DNA from: Megachile rotundata | Taxonomy: Eukaryota > Arthropoda > Insecta > Hymenoptera > Megachilidae | NCBI RefSeq assembly: GCF_050947335.1 | Contig: NW_027473730.1 | Coordinates: forward strand, 1 to 64,000 | DNA: 64,000 nucleotides | Direction: 5' to 3' | Shown here: piece after piece, positions 25,391-39,000 of the stretch | Numbering within the stretch: the first letter of the stretch is position 1 | How the letters are laid out: each line of letters opens with the position of its first letter | The notes under the pieces: generated by a model | What the model was told of the DNA's origin: nothing | Databases searched by the model: none | Seen by the model: the letters and a program-made list of their open reading frames with translations, nothing else | Position numbers and translations under genes: made by a program

Positions 25391-27788
25391 TAACAAGTAT
25401 AGTAATTGTCGTTCTATCGATCATATAAGCATAGTATGGCTAATAATATGAGCTAGATTGATAATAATAAGGGTAAAAAGAATAGTAATTGTAGTTCTAT
25501 CGATCATATCTGCATAATATGATTAATAATATGAGTTAGATTGATAACAGTGAGTGTAATAAGTATAGTAATTGTCGTTCTATCGATCATATAAGCATAA
25601 TATGGCTAATAATATGAGTTAGATTGATAATAATAAGAGCAATGAGTATAGTAGTTGTAGTCCTATCGATCATATCTGCATAATATGGTTAATAATATGA
25701 GTTAGATTGATAACAGTGAGTGTAATAAGTATAGTAATTGTCGTTCTATCAATCATATAAGCATAATATGGCTAATAATATGAGTTAGATTGATAATAAT
25801 AAGAGTAATGAGTATAGTAGTTGTAGTTCTATCGATCATATCTGCATAATATGGCTAATAATATGAGTTAGATTGATAATAATAAGAGAAATAAGTATAG
25901 TAATTGTAGTTCTACCGATCCTATAAGCATAATATGGCTAATAATATGAGTTAGATTGATAATAATGAGACTAATAACTATAGTAATTGTCGTTCTATCG
26001 ATCATATAAGCATAATACGGCTAATAATATGAGTCAGATTGATAATAATAAGAGTAATAAGTATAGTAATTGTCGTTCTATCGATCATATAAGCATAATA
26101 TTGCTAATAATATGAGTTAGATTGATAATAATAAGAGTAATGAGTATAGTTATTGTCGTTCTATCGATCATGTAAGCATAGTATGGCTAATAACATGAGT
26201 TAGATTGATAATAATAAGAGTAATAAGTATAGTAATTGTCTTTCTATCGTTCACATAAGCATAATATGGCTAATAATATGAGTTAGATTGATAGCAATAA
26301 CAGTAGTGAGTATAGTAATTGTCGTTCTATCGATCATATAAGCATAATATGGCTAATAATATGAGTTAGATTGATAATAATAAGACTAATAAGTATAGTA
26401 ATTGTCGTTCTATCGATCATATAAGCATAGTATGGCTAATAATATGAGTTAGATTCATAATAATAAGAGTAATAAGTATAGTAATTGTCGTTCTATCGTT
26501 CACATAAGCATAATATGGCTAATAATATGAGTTAGATTGGTAGCAATAACAGTAGTGAGTATAGTAATTGTCGTTCTATCGATCATATAAGCATAATATG
26601 GCTAATAATATGAGTTAGATTGATAATAATAAGACTAATAAGTATAGTAATTGTCGTTCTATCGATCATATAAGCATAGTATGGCTAATAATATGAGTTA
26701 GATTGATAATAATAAGAGTAATAAGTATAGTAATTGTCGTTCTATCGATCACATAAGCATAATATGGCTAATAATACGAGTTAGATTGATAGTAATAACA
26801 GTAGTGAGTATAGTAATTGTCGTTCTATCGATCATATAAGCATAATATGGCTAATAATATGAGTTAGATTGATAACAGTAAGAGTAATGAGTATAGTAAT
26901 TGTCGTTCTATCGATCATATAAGCATAATATGGCTAATAATATGAGTTAGATTGATAATAATAAGAGTAAAAAGAATAGTAATTGTAGTTCTATCGATCA
27001 TATCTGCATAATATGGTTAATAATATGAGTTAGATTGATAACAGTGAGTGTAATAAGTATAGTAATTGTCGTTCTATCGATCATATAAGCATAATATGGC
27101 TAATAATATGAGTTAGATTGATAATAATAAGAGCAATGAGTATAGTAGTTGTAGTCCTATCGATCATATCTGCATAATATGGTTAATAATATGAGTTAGA
27201 TTGATAACAGTGAGTGTAATAAGTATAGTAATTGTCGTTCTACCAATCATATAAGCATAATATGGCTAATAATATGTGTTAGATAGATAATAATAAGAGT
27301 AATAAGTATAGTAATTGCCGTTCTATCGATCATATATGCATAATATGGCTAATAATGTGAGTTAGATTGATAATAATAAGAGTAATGAGTATAGTAGTTG
27401 TAGTTCTATCGATCATACCTGCATAATATGGTTAATAATATGAGTTAGATTGATAATAATAAGAGAAATAAGTATAGTTATTGTAGTTCTACCGATCATA
27501 TAAGCATAATATGGCTAATAATATGAGTTAGATTGATAATAATAAGAGTAATAAGTATAGTAGTTGTAGTTCTATCGATCATATAAGCATAATATGGCTA
27601 ATAATATGAGTTAGATTGATAATAATAAGGCTAATAAGTATAGCAATTGTCGTTCTATCGATCATATAAGCATAGTATGGCTAATAATATGAGTTAGATT
27701 GATAGTAATAACAGTAGTGAGTATAGTAATTGTCGTTCTATCGATCATATAAGCATAATATGGCTAATAATATGAGTTAGATTGATAA
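25328..27788 (+). repeat. Block G copy 2
   Basis: This is the downstream copy of 15201-17662, and it also contains the second unit of tandem block J. A region can belong to more than one duplication, which shows that amplification events were superimposed. Private changes include AATAATGAGAC near 25970 and AGTATAGCAATTG near 27645. Confidence 0.85.
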
Positions 27789-28926
27789 TAATAAGGCTAA
27801 TAAGTATAGTAATAGTCGTTCTATCGATCATATAAGCATAATATGGCTAATAATACGAGTTAGATTGATAGTAATAACAGTAGTGAGTATAGTAATTGTC
27901 GTTCTATCGATCATATAAGCATAATATGGCTAATAATATGAGTTAGATTGATAACAATAAGAGTAATGAGTATAGTAATTGTCGTTCTATCGATCATATA
28001 AGCATAATATGGCTAATAATATGAGTTAGATTGATAATAATAAGAGTAATAAGTATAGTAATTATCGTTCTACCGTTCATACAAGCATTATATGGCTAAT
28101 CATATGAGTTAGATTGATAATAATAAGAGTAATGTGTATAGTAATTGTCGTTCTATCGATCATATAAGCATAATATGGCTAATAATATGAGTTAGATTGA
28201 TAATAATAAGAGTAATAAGTATAGTAATTATCGTTCTACCGTTCATACAAGCATTATATGGCTAATCATATGAGTTAGATTGATAATAATAAGAGTAATG
28301 TGTATAGTAATTGTCGCTCTATCGATCATATAAGCATAATATGGCTAATAATATGAGTTAGATTGATAATAATAAGACTAATAAGTATAGTAATTGTCGT
28401 TCTATCGATCATATAAGCATAGTATGGCTAATAATATGAGTTAGATTGATAATAATAAGAGTAATAAGTATAGTAATTGTCGTTCTATCGTTCACATAAG
28501 CATAATATGGCTAATAATATGAGTTAGATTGATAATAATAAGAGTAATAAGTATAGTAATTGTCGTTCTATCGTTCACATAAGCATAATATGGCTAATAA
28601 TATGAGTTAGATTGATAGCAATAACAGTAGTGAGTATAGTAATTGTCGTTCTATCGATCATATAAGCATAATATGGCTAATAATATGAGTTAGATTGATA
28701 ATAATAAGACTAATAAGTATAGTAATTGTCGTTCTATCGATCATATAAGCATAGTATGGCTAATAATATGAGTTAGATTGATAATAATAAGAGTAATAAG
28801 TATAGTAATTGTCGTTCTATCGATCACATAAGCATAATATGGCTAATAATACGAGTTAGATTGATAGTAATAACAGTAGTGAGTATAGTAATTGTCGTTC
28901 TATCGATCATATAAGCATAATATGGC

Positions 28927-29026
28927 NNNNNNNNNNNNNNNNNNNNNNNNNNNNNNNNNNNNNNNNNNNNNNNNNNNNNNNNNNNNNNNNNNNNNNNNNN
29001 NNNNNNNNNNNNNNNNNNNNNNNNNN
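28927..29026. other. Assembly gap (100 N)
   Basis: Exactly 100 N bases interrupt the array. The left flank stops at monomer position 41 and the right flank resumes at position 81 (GTA, then a new monomer at 29030). To keep the 83-bp register the missing length must be 39 bases plus a multiple of 83. One hundred bases does not fit, so the run is a placeholder rather than a measured gap. The set of variant monomers also changes across it. Confidence 0.97.
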
Positions 29027-29747
29027 GTATAGTAGTTGTAGTTCTATCGATCATATCTGCATAATATGGTTAATAATATGAGCTAGATTGATAATAATAG
29101 GAGAAATAAGTATAGTAATTGTAGTTCTACCGATCATATAAGCATAATATGGCTAATAATATGAGTTAGATTGATAATAATAAGACTAATAAGTATAGTA
29201 ATTGTCGTTCTATCGATCATATAAGCATAATATGGCTAATAATATGAGTCAGATTGATAATAATAAGAGTAATAAGTATAGTAATTGTCGTTCTATCGAT
29301 CATATCTGCATAATATTGCTAATAATATGAGTTAGATTGATAATAATAAGAGAAATAAGTATAGTAATTGTAGTTCTACCGATCATATAAGCATAATATG
29401 GCTAATAATATGAGTTAGATTGATAATAATAAGACTAATAAGTATAGTAATTGTCGTTCTATCGATCATATAAGCATAATATGGCTAATAATATGAGTTA
29501 GATTGATAATAATAAGACTAATAAGTATAGTAATTGTGGTTCTATCGATCATATAAGCATAGTATGGCTAATAATATGAGTTAGATTGATAATAATAAGA
29601 GTAATGAGTATAGTAATTGTCGTTCTATCGATCATATAAGCATAATATGGCTAATAATATGAGTTAGATTGATAACAATAAGAGTAATGAGTATAGTAAT
29701 TGTCGTTCTATCGATCATATAAGCATAATATGGCTAATAATATGAGC

Positions 29748-31170
29748 TAGATTGATAATAATAAGAGTAATAAGTATAGTAATTATCGTTCTACCGATCA
29801 TACAAGCATAATATGGTTAATAATATGAGTTAGATTGATAATAGTGAGTGTAATAAGTATAGTAATTGTCGTTCTGTCGATCATATAAGCATAATACGGC
29901 TAATAATATGAGTTAGATTGATAATGGTGAGTGTAATAAGTATAGTAATTGTCGTTCTGTCGATCATATAAGCATAATACGGCTAATAATATGAGTTAGA
30001 TTGATAATAATAAGAGTAATAAGTACCGTAATTGTCGTTCTATCGATCATATATGCATAATATGGCTAATAATGTGAGTTGGATTGATAATAATAAGAGT
30101 AATGAGTATAGTAGTTGTAGTTCTATCGATCATATCTGCATAATATGGTTAATAATATGAGTCAGATTGATAATAATAAGAATAATAAGTATAGTAATTG
30201 TCGTTCTATCGATCATATCTGCATAATATGGTTAATAATATGAGTTAGATTGATAACAGTGAGTGTAATAAGTATAGTTATTGTCGTTCTATCGATCATA
30301 TAAGCATAATATGGCTAATAATACGAGTTAGATTGATAGTAATAACAGTAGTGAGTATAGTAATTGTCGTTCTATCGATCATATAAGCATAATATGGCTA
30401 ATAATGTGAGTTAGATTGATAACAATAAGAGAAATGAGTATAGTAATTGTCGTTCTGTCGATCATATAAGCATAATATGGCTAATAAAATGAGTTGGATT
30501 GATAATAATAAGAGTAATGAGTATAGTAATTGTCGTTCTATCGATCATATAAGCATAATATGGCTAATAATATGAGTCAGATTGATAATAATAAGAGTAA
30601 TAAGTATAGTAATTGTCGTTCTATCGATCATATCTGCATAATATGGTTAATAATATGAGTTAGATTGATAATAATAAGACTAATAAGTATAGTAATTGTC
30701 GTTCTATCGATCATATAAGCATAATATGGCTAATAATATGAGTTAGATTGATAATAATGAGAGTAATAAGTATAGTAATTGTCGTTCTATCGATCACATA
30801 AGCATAATATGGCTAATAATACGAGTTAGATTGATAGTAATAACAGTAGTGAGTATAGTAATTGTCGTTCTATCGATCATATAAGCATAATATGGCTAAT
30901 AATATGAGTTAGATTGATAACAATAAGAGTAATGAGTATAGTAATTGTCGTTCTATCCATCATATAAGCATAATATGGCTAATAATATGGGTTAGATTGA
31001 TAATAATAAGACTAATAAGTATAGTAATTGTCGTTCTATCGATCATATAAGCATAATATGGCTAATAACATGAGTTAGATTGATAATAATAAGAGTAAAA
31101 AGTATAGTAATTGTCGTTCTATCGATCATATAAGCATAATATGGCTAATAATATGAGTTAGATTGATAAT
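29748..31170 (+). repeat. Block K copy 1 (pairs with 47842-49345)
   Basis: The match to 47842-49345 starts at an offset of 218 monomers (18094 bp) and becomes 219 after about 30.15 kb, where copy 1 lacks one monomer. Shared markers are GATAATGGTGAGTG (near 29929 and 48014), AAGTACCGTA (30021, 48115), ATAAAATGAGTTGGATT (near 30485 and 48661), AAGAGAAATGAG and AAGAGTAAAAAGTATAG. After about 31.17 kb the copies continue differently. Confidence 0.83.
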
Positions 31171-32215
31171 AATAAGAGTAATAAGTATAGTAATTATCGT
31201 TCTATCGATCACATAAGCATAGTATGGCTAATAATACGAGTTAGATTGATAGGAATAACAGTAGTGAGTATAGTAATTGTCGTTCTATCGATCATATCTG
31301 CATAATATGGTTAATAATATGAGTTAGATTGATAACAGTGAGTGTAATAAGTATAGTAATTGTCGTTCTATCAATCATATAAGCATAATATGGCTAATAA
31401 TATGAGGTAGATTGATAATAATAGGACTAATATATATAGTAATTGTCGTTCTATCGATCATATAAGCATAGTATGGCTAATAATATGAGTTAGATTGATA
31501 ATAATAGGAGTAATAAGTATAGTAATTGTCGTTCTATCGATCACATAAGCATAGTATGGCTAATAATACGAGTTAGATTGATAGGAATAACAGTAGTGAG
31601 TATAGTAATTGTCGTTCTATCGATCATATCTGCATAATATGGTTAATAATATGAGTTAGATTGATAACAGTGAGTGTAATAAGTATAGTAATTGTCGTTC
31701 TATCAATCATATAAGCATAATATGGCTAATAATATGTGTTAGATTGATAATAATAAGAGTAATGAGTATAGTAGTTGTAGTTCTATCGATCATATGTGCA
31801 TAATATGGTTAATAATATGAGCTGGATTGATAATAATAGGAGAAATAAGTATAGTAATTGTAGTTCTACCGATCATATAAGCATAATATGGCTAATAATA
31901 TGAGTTAGATTGATAATAATAAGACTAATAAGTATAGTAATTGTCGTTCTATCGATCATATAAGCATAATATAGCTAATAATATGTGTTAGATTGATAAT
32001 AATAAGCGTAAAAAGAATAGTAATTGTCGTTCTATCGATCATATAAGCATAATATGGCTAATAATACGAGTTAGATTGATAGTAATAACAGTAGTGAGTA
32101 TAGTAATTGTCGTTCTATCGATCATATAAGCATAATATGGCTAATAATATGAGTTAGATTGTTAACAATAAGAGTAATGAGTATAGTAATTGTCGTTCTA
32201 TCGATCATATAAGCA
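31150..32215 (+). repeat. Block Q copy 1 (pairs with 41110-42175)
   Basis: Thirteen monomers match at 120 monomers (9960 bp). Shared features are two GATAGGAATAACAG tails, GAGGTAGATTG, the tail ACTAATATATATAG (31431 and 41391 for TATATATAG) and AAGCGTAAAAAG. Differences include CATATGTGC against CATATCTGC and GAGCTGGATT against GAGTTAGATT. Related copies occur near 33.4, 51.5, 54.5, 59.4 and 61.8 kb. Confidence 0.85.
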
Positions 32216-34790
32216 TAGTATGGCTAATAATATGAGTTAGATTGATAACAATAAGAGTAATGAGTATAGTAATTGTCGTTCTATCGATCATATAAGCATA
32301 ATATGGCTAATAATATGAGCTAGATTAATAATAATAAGAGTAATAAGTATAGTAATTATCGTTCTACCGATCATACAAGCATAATATGGTTAATAATATG
32401 AGTTAGATTGATAATAGTGAGTGTAATAAGTATAGTAATTGTCGTTCTGTCGATCATATAAGCATAATACGGCTAATAATATGAGTTAGATTGATAATAA
32501 TAAGAGTAATAAGTACCGTAATTGTCGTTCTATCGATCATATATGCATAATATGGCTAATAATGTGAGTTGGATTGATAATAATAAGAGTAATGAGTATA
32601 GTAGTTGTAGTTCTATCGATCATATCTGCATAATATGGTTAATAATATGAGTTAGATTGATAATAATAAGAGTAATGAGTATAGTAATTGTCGTTCTATC
32701 GATCATATAAGCATAATATGGCTAATAATATGAGTCAGATTGATAATAATAAGAATAATAAGTATAGTAATTGTCGTTCTATCGATCATATCTGCATAAT
32801 ATGGTTAATAATATGAGTTAGATTGATAACAGTGAGTGTAATAAGTATAGTAATTGTCGTTCTATCGATCATATAAGCATAATATGGCTAATAATACGAG
32901 TTAGATTGATAGTAATAACAGTAGTGAGTATAGTAATTGTCGTTCTATCGATCATATAAGCATAATATGGCTAATAATATGAGTTAGATTGATAACAATA
33001 AGAGTAATGAGTATAGTAATTGTCGTTCTATCGATCATATAAGCATAATATGGCTAATAATATGAGTTAGATTGATAATAATAAGACTAATAAGTATAGT
33101 AATTGTCGTTCTATCGATCATATAAGCATAATATGGCTAATAACATGAGTTAGATTGATAATAATAAGAGTAAAAAGTATAGTAATTGTCGTTCTATCGA
33201 TCATATAAGCATAATATGGCTAATAATATGAGTTAGATTGATAATAATAAGAGTAATAAGTATAGTAATTATCGTTCTATCGATCACATAAGCATAGTAT
33301 GGCTAATAATACGAGTTAGATTGATAGGAATAACAGTAGTGAGTATAGTAATTGTCGTTCTATCGATCATATCTGCATAATATGGTTAATAATATGAGTT
33401 AGATTGATAACAGTGAGTGGAATAAGTATAGTAATTGTCGTTCTATCAATCATATAAGCATAATATGGCTAATAATATGAGGTAGATTGATAATAATAGG
33501 ACTAATATATATAGTAATTGTCGTTCTATCGATCATATAAGCATAGTATGGCTAATAATATGAGTTAGATTGATAATAATAGGAGTAATAAGTATAGTAA
33601 TTGTCGTTCTATCGATCACATAAGCATAGTATGGCTAATAATACGAGTTAGATTGATAGGAATAACAGTAGTGAGTATAGTAATTGTCGTTCTATCGATC
33701 ATATCTGCATAATATGGTTAATAATATAAGTTAGATTGATAACAGTGAGTGTAATAAGTATAGTAATTGTCGTTCTATCAATCATATAAGCATAATATGG
33801 CTAATAATATGTGTTAGATTGATAATAATAAGAGTAATGAGTATAGTAGTTGTAGTTCTATCGATCATATCTGCATAATATGGTTAATAATATGAGCTAG
33901 ATTGATAATAATAGGAGAAATAAGTATAGTAATTGTAGTTCTACCGATCATATAAGCATAATATGGCTAATAATATGAGTTAGATTGATAATAATAAGAC
34001 TAATAAGTATAGTAATTGTCGTTCTATCGATCATATAAGCATAATATGGCTAATAATATGAGTTAGATTGATAATAATAAGCGTAAAAAGAATAGTAATT
34101 GTCGTTCTATCGATCATATAAGCATAATATGGCTAATAATACGAGTTAGATTGATAGTAATAACAGTAGTGAGTATAGTAATTGTCGTTCTATCGATCAT
34201 ATAAGCATAATATGGCTAATAATATGAGTTAGATTGATAACAATAAGAGTAATGAGTATAGTAATTGTCGTTCTATCGATCATATAAGCATAATATGGCT
34301 AATAATATGAGTTAGATTGATAATAATAAGACTAATAAGTATAGTAATTGTCGTTCTATCGATCATATAAGCATAATATGGCTAATAATATGAGTTAGAT
34401 TGATAATAATAAGAGTAATAAGTATAGTAATTGTCGTTCTATCGATCACATAAGCATAATATGGCTAATAATACGAGTTAGATTGATAGTAATAACAGTA
34501 GTGAGTATAGTAATTGTCGTTCTATCGATCATATAAGCATAATATGGCTAATAATATGAGTTAGATTGATAACAATAAGAGTAATGAGTATAGTAATTGT
34601 CGTTCTATCGATCATATAAGCATAATATGGCTAATAATATGAGTTAGATTGATAATAATAAGACTAATAAGTATAGTAATTGTCGTTCTATCGATCATAT
34701 AAGCATAATATGGCTAATAACATGAGTTAGATTGATAATAATAAGAGTAAAAAGTATAGTAATTGTCGTTCTATCGATCATATAAGCATA
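32070..34790 (+). repeat. Block L copy 1 (three-copy family)
   Basis: This matches 50160-52880 (offset 18092 bp, 218 monomers less the two deleted bases), and its first part matches 58045-60390 (a further 95 monomers, 7885 bp). Shared markers are GAGCTAGATTAATAATAATAAG, AAGTACCGTA (32511, 50603, about 58488), GATAGGAATAACAG, ACTAATATATATAG and AAGCGTAAA. Private changes include GTGAGTGGAATAAG near 33417 and AATATAAGTTAG near 33726. Confidence 0.9.
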
Positions 34791-35579
34791 ATATGGCTAA
34801 TAATACGAGTTAGATTGATAGTAATAACAGTAGTGAGTATAGTAATTGTCGTTCTATCGATCATATAAGCATAATATGGCTAATAATATGAGTTAGATTG
34901 ATAACAATAAGAGTAATGAGTATAGTAATTGTCGTTCTATCGATCATATAAGCATAATATGGCTAATAATATGAGTTAGATTGATAATAATAAGACTAAT
35001 AAGTATAGTAATTGTCGTTCTATCGATCATATAAGCATAATATGGCTAATAATATGAGTCAGATTGATAATAATAAGAGTAATAAGTATAGTAATTGTCG
35101 TTCTATCGATCATATTTGCATAATATGGTTAATAATATGAGTTAGATTGATAATAATAAGACTAATAAGTATAGTAATTGTCGTTCTATCGATCAAATAA
35201 GCATAATATGGCTAATAATATGAGTTAGATTGATAATAATGAGAGTAATAAGTATAGTAATTGTCGTTCTATCGATCACATAAGCATAATATGGCTAATA
35301 ATACGAGTTAGATTGATAGTAATAACAGTAGTGAGTATAGTAATTGTCGTTCTATCGATCATATAAGCATAATATGGCTAATAATATGAGTTAGATTGAT
35401 AACAATAAGAGTAATGAGTATAGTAATTGTCGTTCTATCGATCATATAAGCATAATATGGCTAATAATATGAGTTAGATTGATAATAATAAGACTAATAA
35501 GTATAGTAATTGTCGTTCTATCGATCATATAAGCATAATATGGCTAATAACATGAGTTAGATTGATAATAATAAGAGTA

Positions 35580-38500
35580 AAAAGTATAGTAATTGTCGTT
35601 CTATCGATCATACAAGCATAATATGGCTAATCATATGAGTTAGATTGATAATAATAAGAGTAATGAGTATAGTAATTGTCGTTCTATCGATCATATAAGC
35701 ATAATATGGCTAATAATATGAGTTAGATTGATAATAATAAGACTAATAAGTATAGTAATTGTCGTTCTATCGATCGTATAAGCATAGTATGGCTAATAAT
35801 ATGAGTTACATTGATAATAATAAGAGTAACAAGTATAGTAATTGTCGTTCTATCGATCATACAAGCATAATATGGCTAATAATATGAGTTAGATTGATAA
35901 TAATAAGACTAATAACTATAGTAATTGTCGTTCTATCGATCATATAAGCATAATACGGCTAATAATATGAGTCAGATTGATAATAATAAGAGTAATAAGT
36001 ATAGTAATTGTCGTTCTATCGATCATATAAGCATAATATTGCTAATAATATGAGTTAGATTGATAATAATAAGAGTAATGAGTATAGTTATTGTCGTTCT
36101 ATCGATCATGTAAGCATAATATGGCTAATCATATGAGTTAGATTGATAATAATAAGAGTAATGAGTATAGTAATTGTCGTTCTATCGATCATATAAGCAT
36201 AATATGGCTAATAGTACGAGTTAGATTGATAATAATAAGAGTAATAAGTATAGTAATTATCGTTCTACCGATCATACAAGCATAATATGGCTAATAATAT
36301 GAGTTAGATTGATAATAATAAGACTAATAAGTATAGTAATTGTCGTTCTATCGATCACATAAGCATAATATGGCTAATAATATGAGTTAGATTGATAGTA
36401 ATAACAGTAGTGAGTATAGTAATTGTCGTTCTATCGATCATATAAGCATAATATGGCTAATAATATGAGTTAGATTGATAATAATAAGAGTAATGAGTAT
36501 AGTAATTGTCGTTCTATCGATCATATAAGCATAATATGGCTAATAAAATGAGTTAGATTGATAATAATAAGAGTAATGAGTATAGTTATTGTCGTTCTAT
36601 CGATCATGTAAGCATAATATGGCTAATCATATGAGTTAGATTGATAATAATAAGAGTAATGAGTAGAGTAATTGTCGTTCTATCGATCATATAAGCATAA
36701 TATGGCTAATAATATGAGTTAGATTGATAATAATAAGACTAATAAGTATAGTAATTGTCGTTCTATCGATCATATAAGCATAGTATGGCTAATAATATGA
36801 GTTAGATTGATAATAATAAGAGTAATAAGTATAGTAATTGTCGTTCTATCGATCACGTAAGCATAATATGGCTAATAAAACGAGTTAGATTGATACTAAT
36901 GACAGTAGTGAGTATAGTAATTGTCGTTCTATCGATCATATAAGCATAATGTGGCTAATAATATGAGTTAGATTGATAACAATAAGAGTAACGAGTATAG
37001 TAATTGTCGTTCTATCGATCATATAAGCATAATATGGCTAATAGTACGAGTTAGATTGATAATAATAAGAGTAATAAGTATAGTAATTATCGTTCTACCG
37101 ATCATACAAGCATAATATGGCTAATAATATGAGTTAGATTGATAATAATAAGACTAATAACTATAGTAATTGTCGTTCTATCGATCATATAAGCATTATA
37201 CGGCTAATAATATGAGTCAGATTGATAATAATAAGAGTAATAAGTATAGTAATTGTCGTTCTATCGATCATATAAGCATAATATTGCTAATAATATGAGT
37301 TAGATTGATAATAATAAGAGTAATGAGTATAGTTATTGTCGTTCTATCGATCATGTAAGCATAGTATGGCTAATAACATGAGTTAGATTGATAATAATAA
37401 GAGTAATAAGTATAGTAATTGTCGTTCTATCGATCACATAAGCATAATATGGCTAATAATATGAGTTAGATTGATAGTAATAACAGTAGTGAGTATAGTA
37501 ATTGTCGTTCTATCGATCATATAAGCATAATATGGCTAATAATGTGAGTTAGATTGATAACAATAAGAGCAATGAGTATAGTAATTGTCGTTCTGTCGAT
37601 CATATAAGCATAATATGGCTAATAAAATGAGTTGGATTGATAATAATAAGAGTAATGAGTATAGTAATTGTCGTTCTATCGATCATACAAGCATAATATG
37701 GCTAATAATATGAGTTAGATTGATAATAATAAGACTAATAACTATAGTAATTGTCGTTCTATCGATCATATAAGCATAATACGGCTAATAATATGAGTCA
37801 GATTGATAATAATAAGAGTAATAAGTATAGTAATTGTCGTTCTATCGATCATATAAGCATAATATTGCTAATAATATGAGTTAGATTGATAATAATAAGA
37901 GTAATGAGTATAGTTATTGTCGTTCTATCGATCATGTAAGCATAGTATGGCTAATAACATGAGTTAGATTGATAATAATAAGAGTAATAAGTATAGTAAT
38001 TGTCGTTCTATCGATCACATAAGCAGAATATAGCTAATAATATGAGTTAGATTGATAGTAATAACAGTAGTGAGTATAGTAATTGTCGTTCTACCGATCA
38101 TACAAGCATAATATGGCTAATCATATGAGTTAGATTGATAATAATAAGAGTAATGAGTATAGTAATTGTCGCTCTATCGATCATATAAGCATAATATGGC
38201 TAATAATATGAGTTAGATTGATAATAATAAGACTAATAAGTATAGTAATTGTCGTTCTATCGATCATATAAGCATAATATGGCTAATAACATGAGTTAGA
38301 CTGATAATAATAAGAGTAAAAAGTATAGTAATTGTCGTTCTGTCGAACATATAAGCATAATACGGCTAATAATATGAGTTAGATTGATAATAATAAGAGT
38401 AATAAGTATAGTAATTGTCGTTCTATCGATCATACAAGCATAATATGGCTAATCATATGAGTTAGATTGATAATAATAAGAGTAATGAGTATAGTAATTG

Positions 38501-39000
38501 TCGTTCTATCGATCATATAAGCATAATATGGCTAATAATACGAGTTAGATTGATAATAATAAGAGTAATGAATATAGTAATTGTCGTTCTATCGATCATA
38601 TAAGCATAATACGGCTAATAATATGAGTTAGATTGATAACAATAAGAGTAATAAGTATAGTAATTATCGTCCTACCGATCATACAAGCATAATATGGCTA
38701 ATCATATGAGTTAGATTGATAATAATAAGAGTAATGAGTATAGTAATTGTCGTTCTATCGATCATATAAGCATAATATGGCTAATAATATGAGTTAGATT
38801 GATAATAATAAGACTAATAAGTATAGTAATTGTCGTTCTATCGATCACATAAGCATAATATGGCTAATAATACGAGTTAGATTGATAGTAATAACAGTAG
38901 TGAGTATAGTAATTGTCGTTCTATCGATCATGTAAGCATAATATGGCTAATAATATGAGTTAGATTGATAACAATAAGAGTAATGAGTATAGTAATTGTC
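35580..39000 (+). repeat. Block O copy 1 (pairs with about 42300-45010)
   Basis: The match starts at 81 monomers (6723 bp; GAGTTACATTG at 35803 and 42526). It falls to 80 (GATCACGTAAG, 36851 and 43491) and then 76 (TGTCGAACAT, 38341 and 44649; CGTCCTACCG near 38669 and 44977). Shared rare features include ATAAAACGAG, GATACTAAT and CATGTAAG. The stepwise drop in offset means the downstream copy has one monomer fewer, then four fewer still, net of its own additions. Confidence 0.84.

Larger units (their letters stand above)
1..28926 (+). repeat. 83-bp satellite array, left domain
   Basis: This is an uninterrupted head-to-tail array of an 83-bp monomer, all copies in one orientation. The phase used here starts each monomer at TAGTAATTGT (positions 1-10 of the window). 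Later starts fall at 84, 167, 5064, 10044 and 15937, all 1+83k. After one 84-bp monomer they shift to 2+83k (20005, 28886). That gives 348 full monomers and a 41-bp partial at the gap. Monomer landmarks are CpGs at 11-12 and 19-20, ATCGAT at 17-22, GCATAATATGG at 30-40, GAGTTAGATT at 51-60 and a TAA/ATA-rich tail at 61-83. Domain markers by eye are heads with CGTTCAC, tails with AATGTGTA, CCTATCG heads and TTAGATAGGT or TTAGATAGAT. No transposon, gene or inversion interrupts it. Satellite DNA is certain; a centromeric or pericentromeric location is inference. Confidence 0.98.

Noticed and set aside
28824..29054. A 76-codon reverse-strand open frame
   Set aside because: It spans the N run, which hides the stops that close every frame elsewhere in the array. 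Its readable part is ordinary satellite, so it is not a gene.
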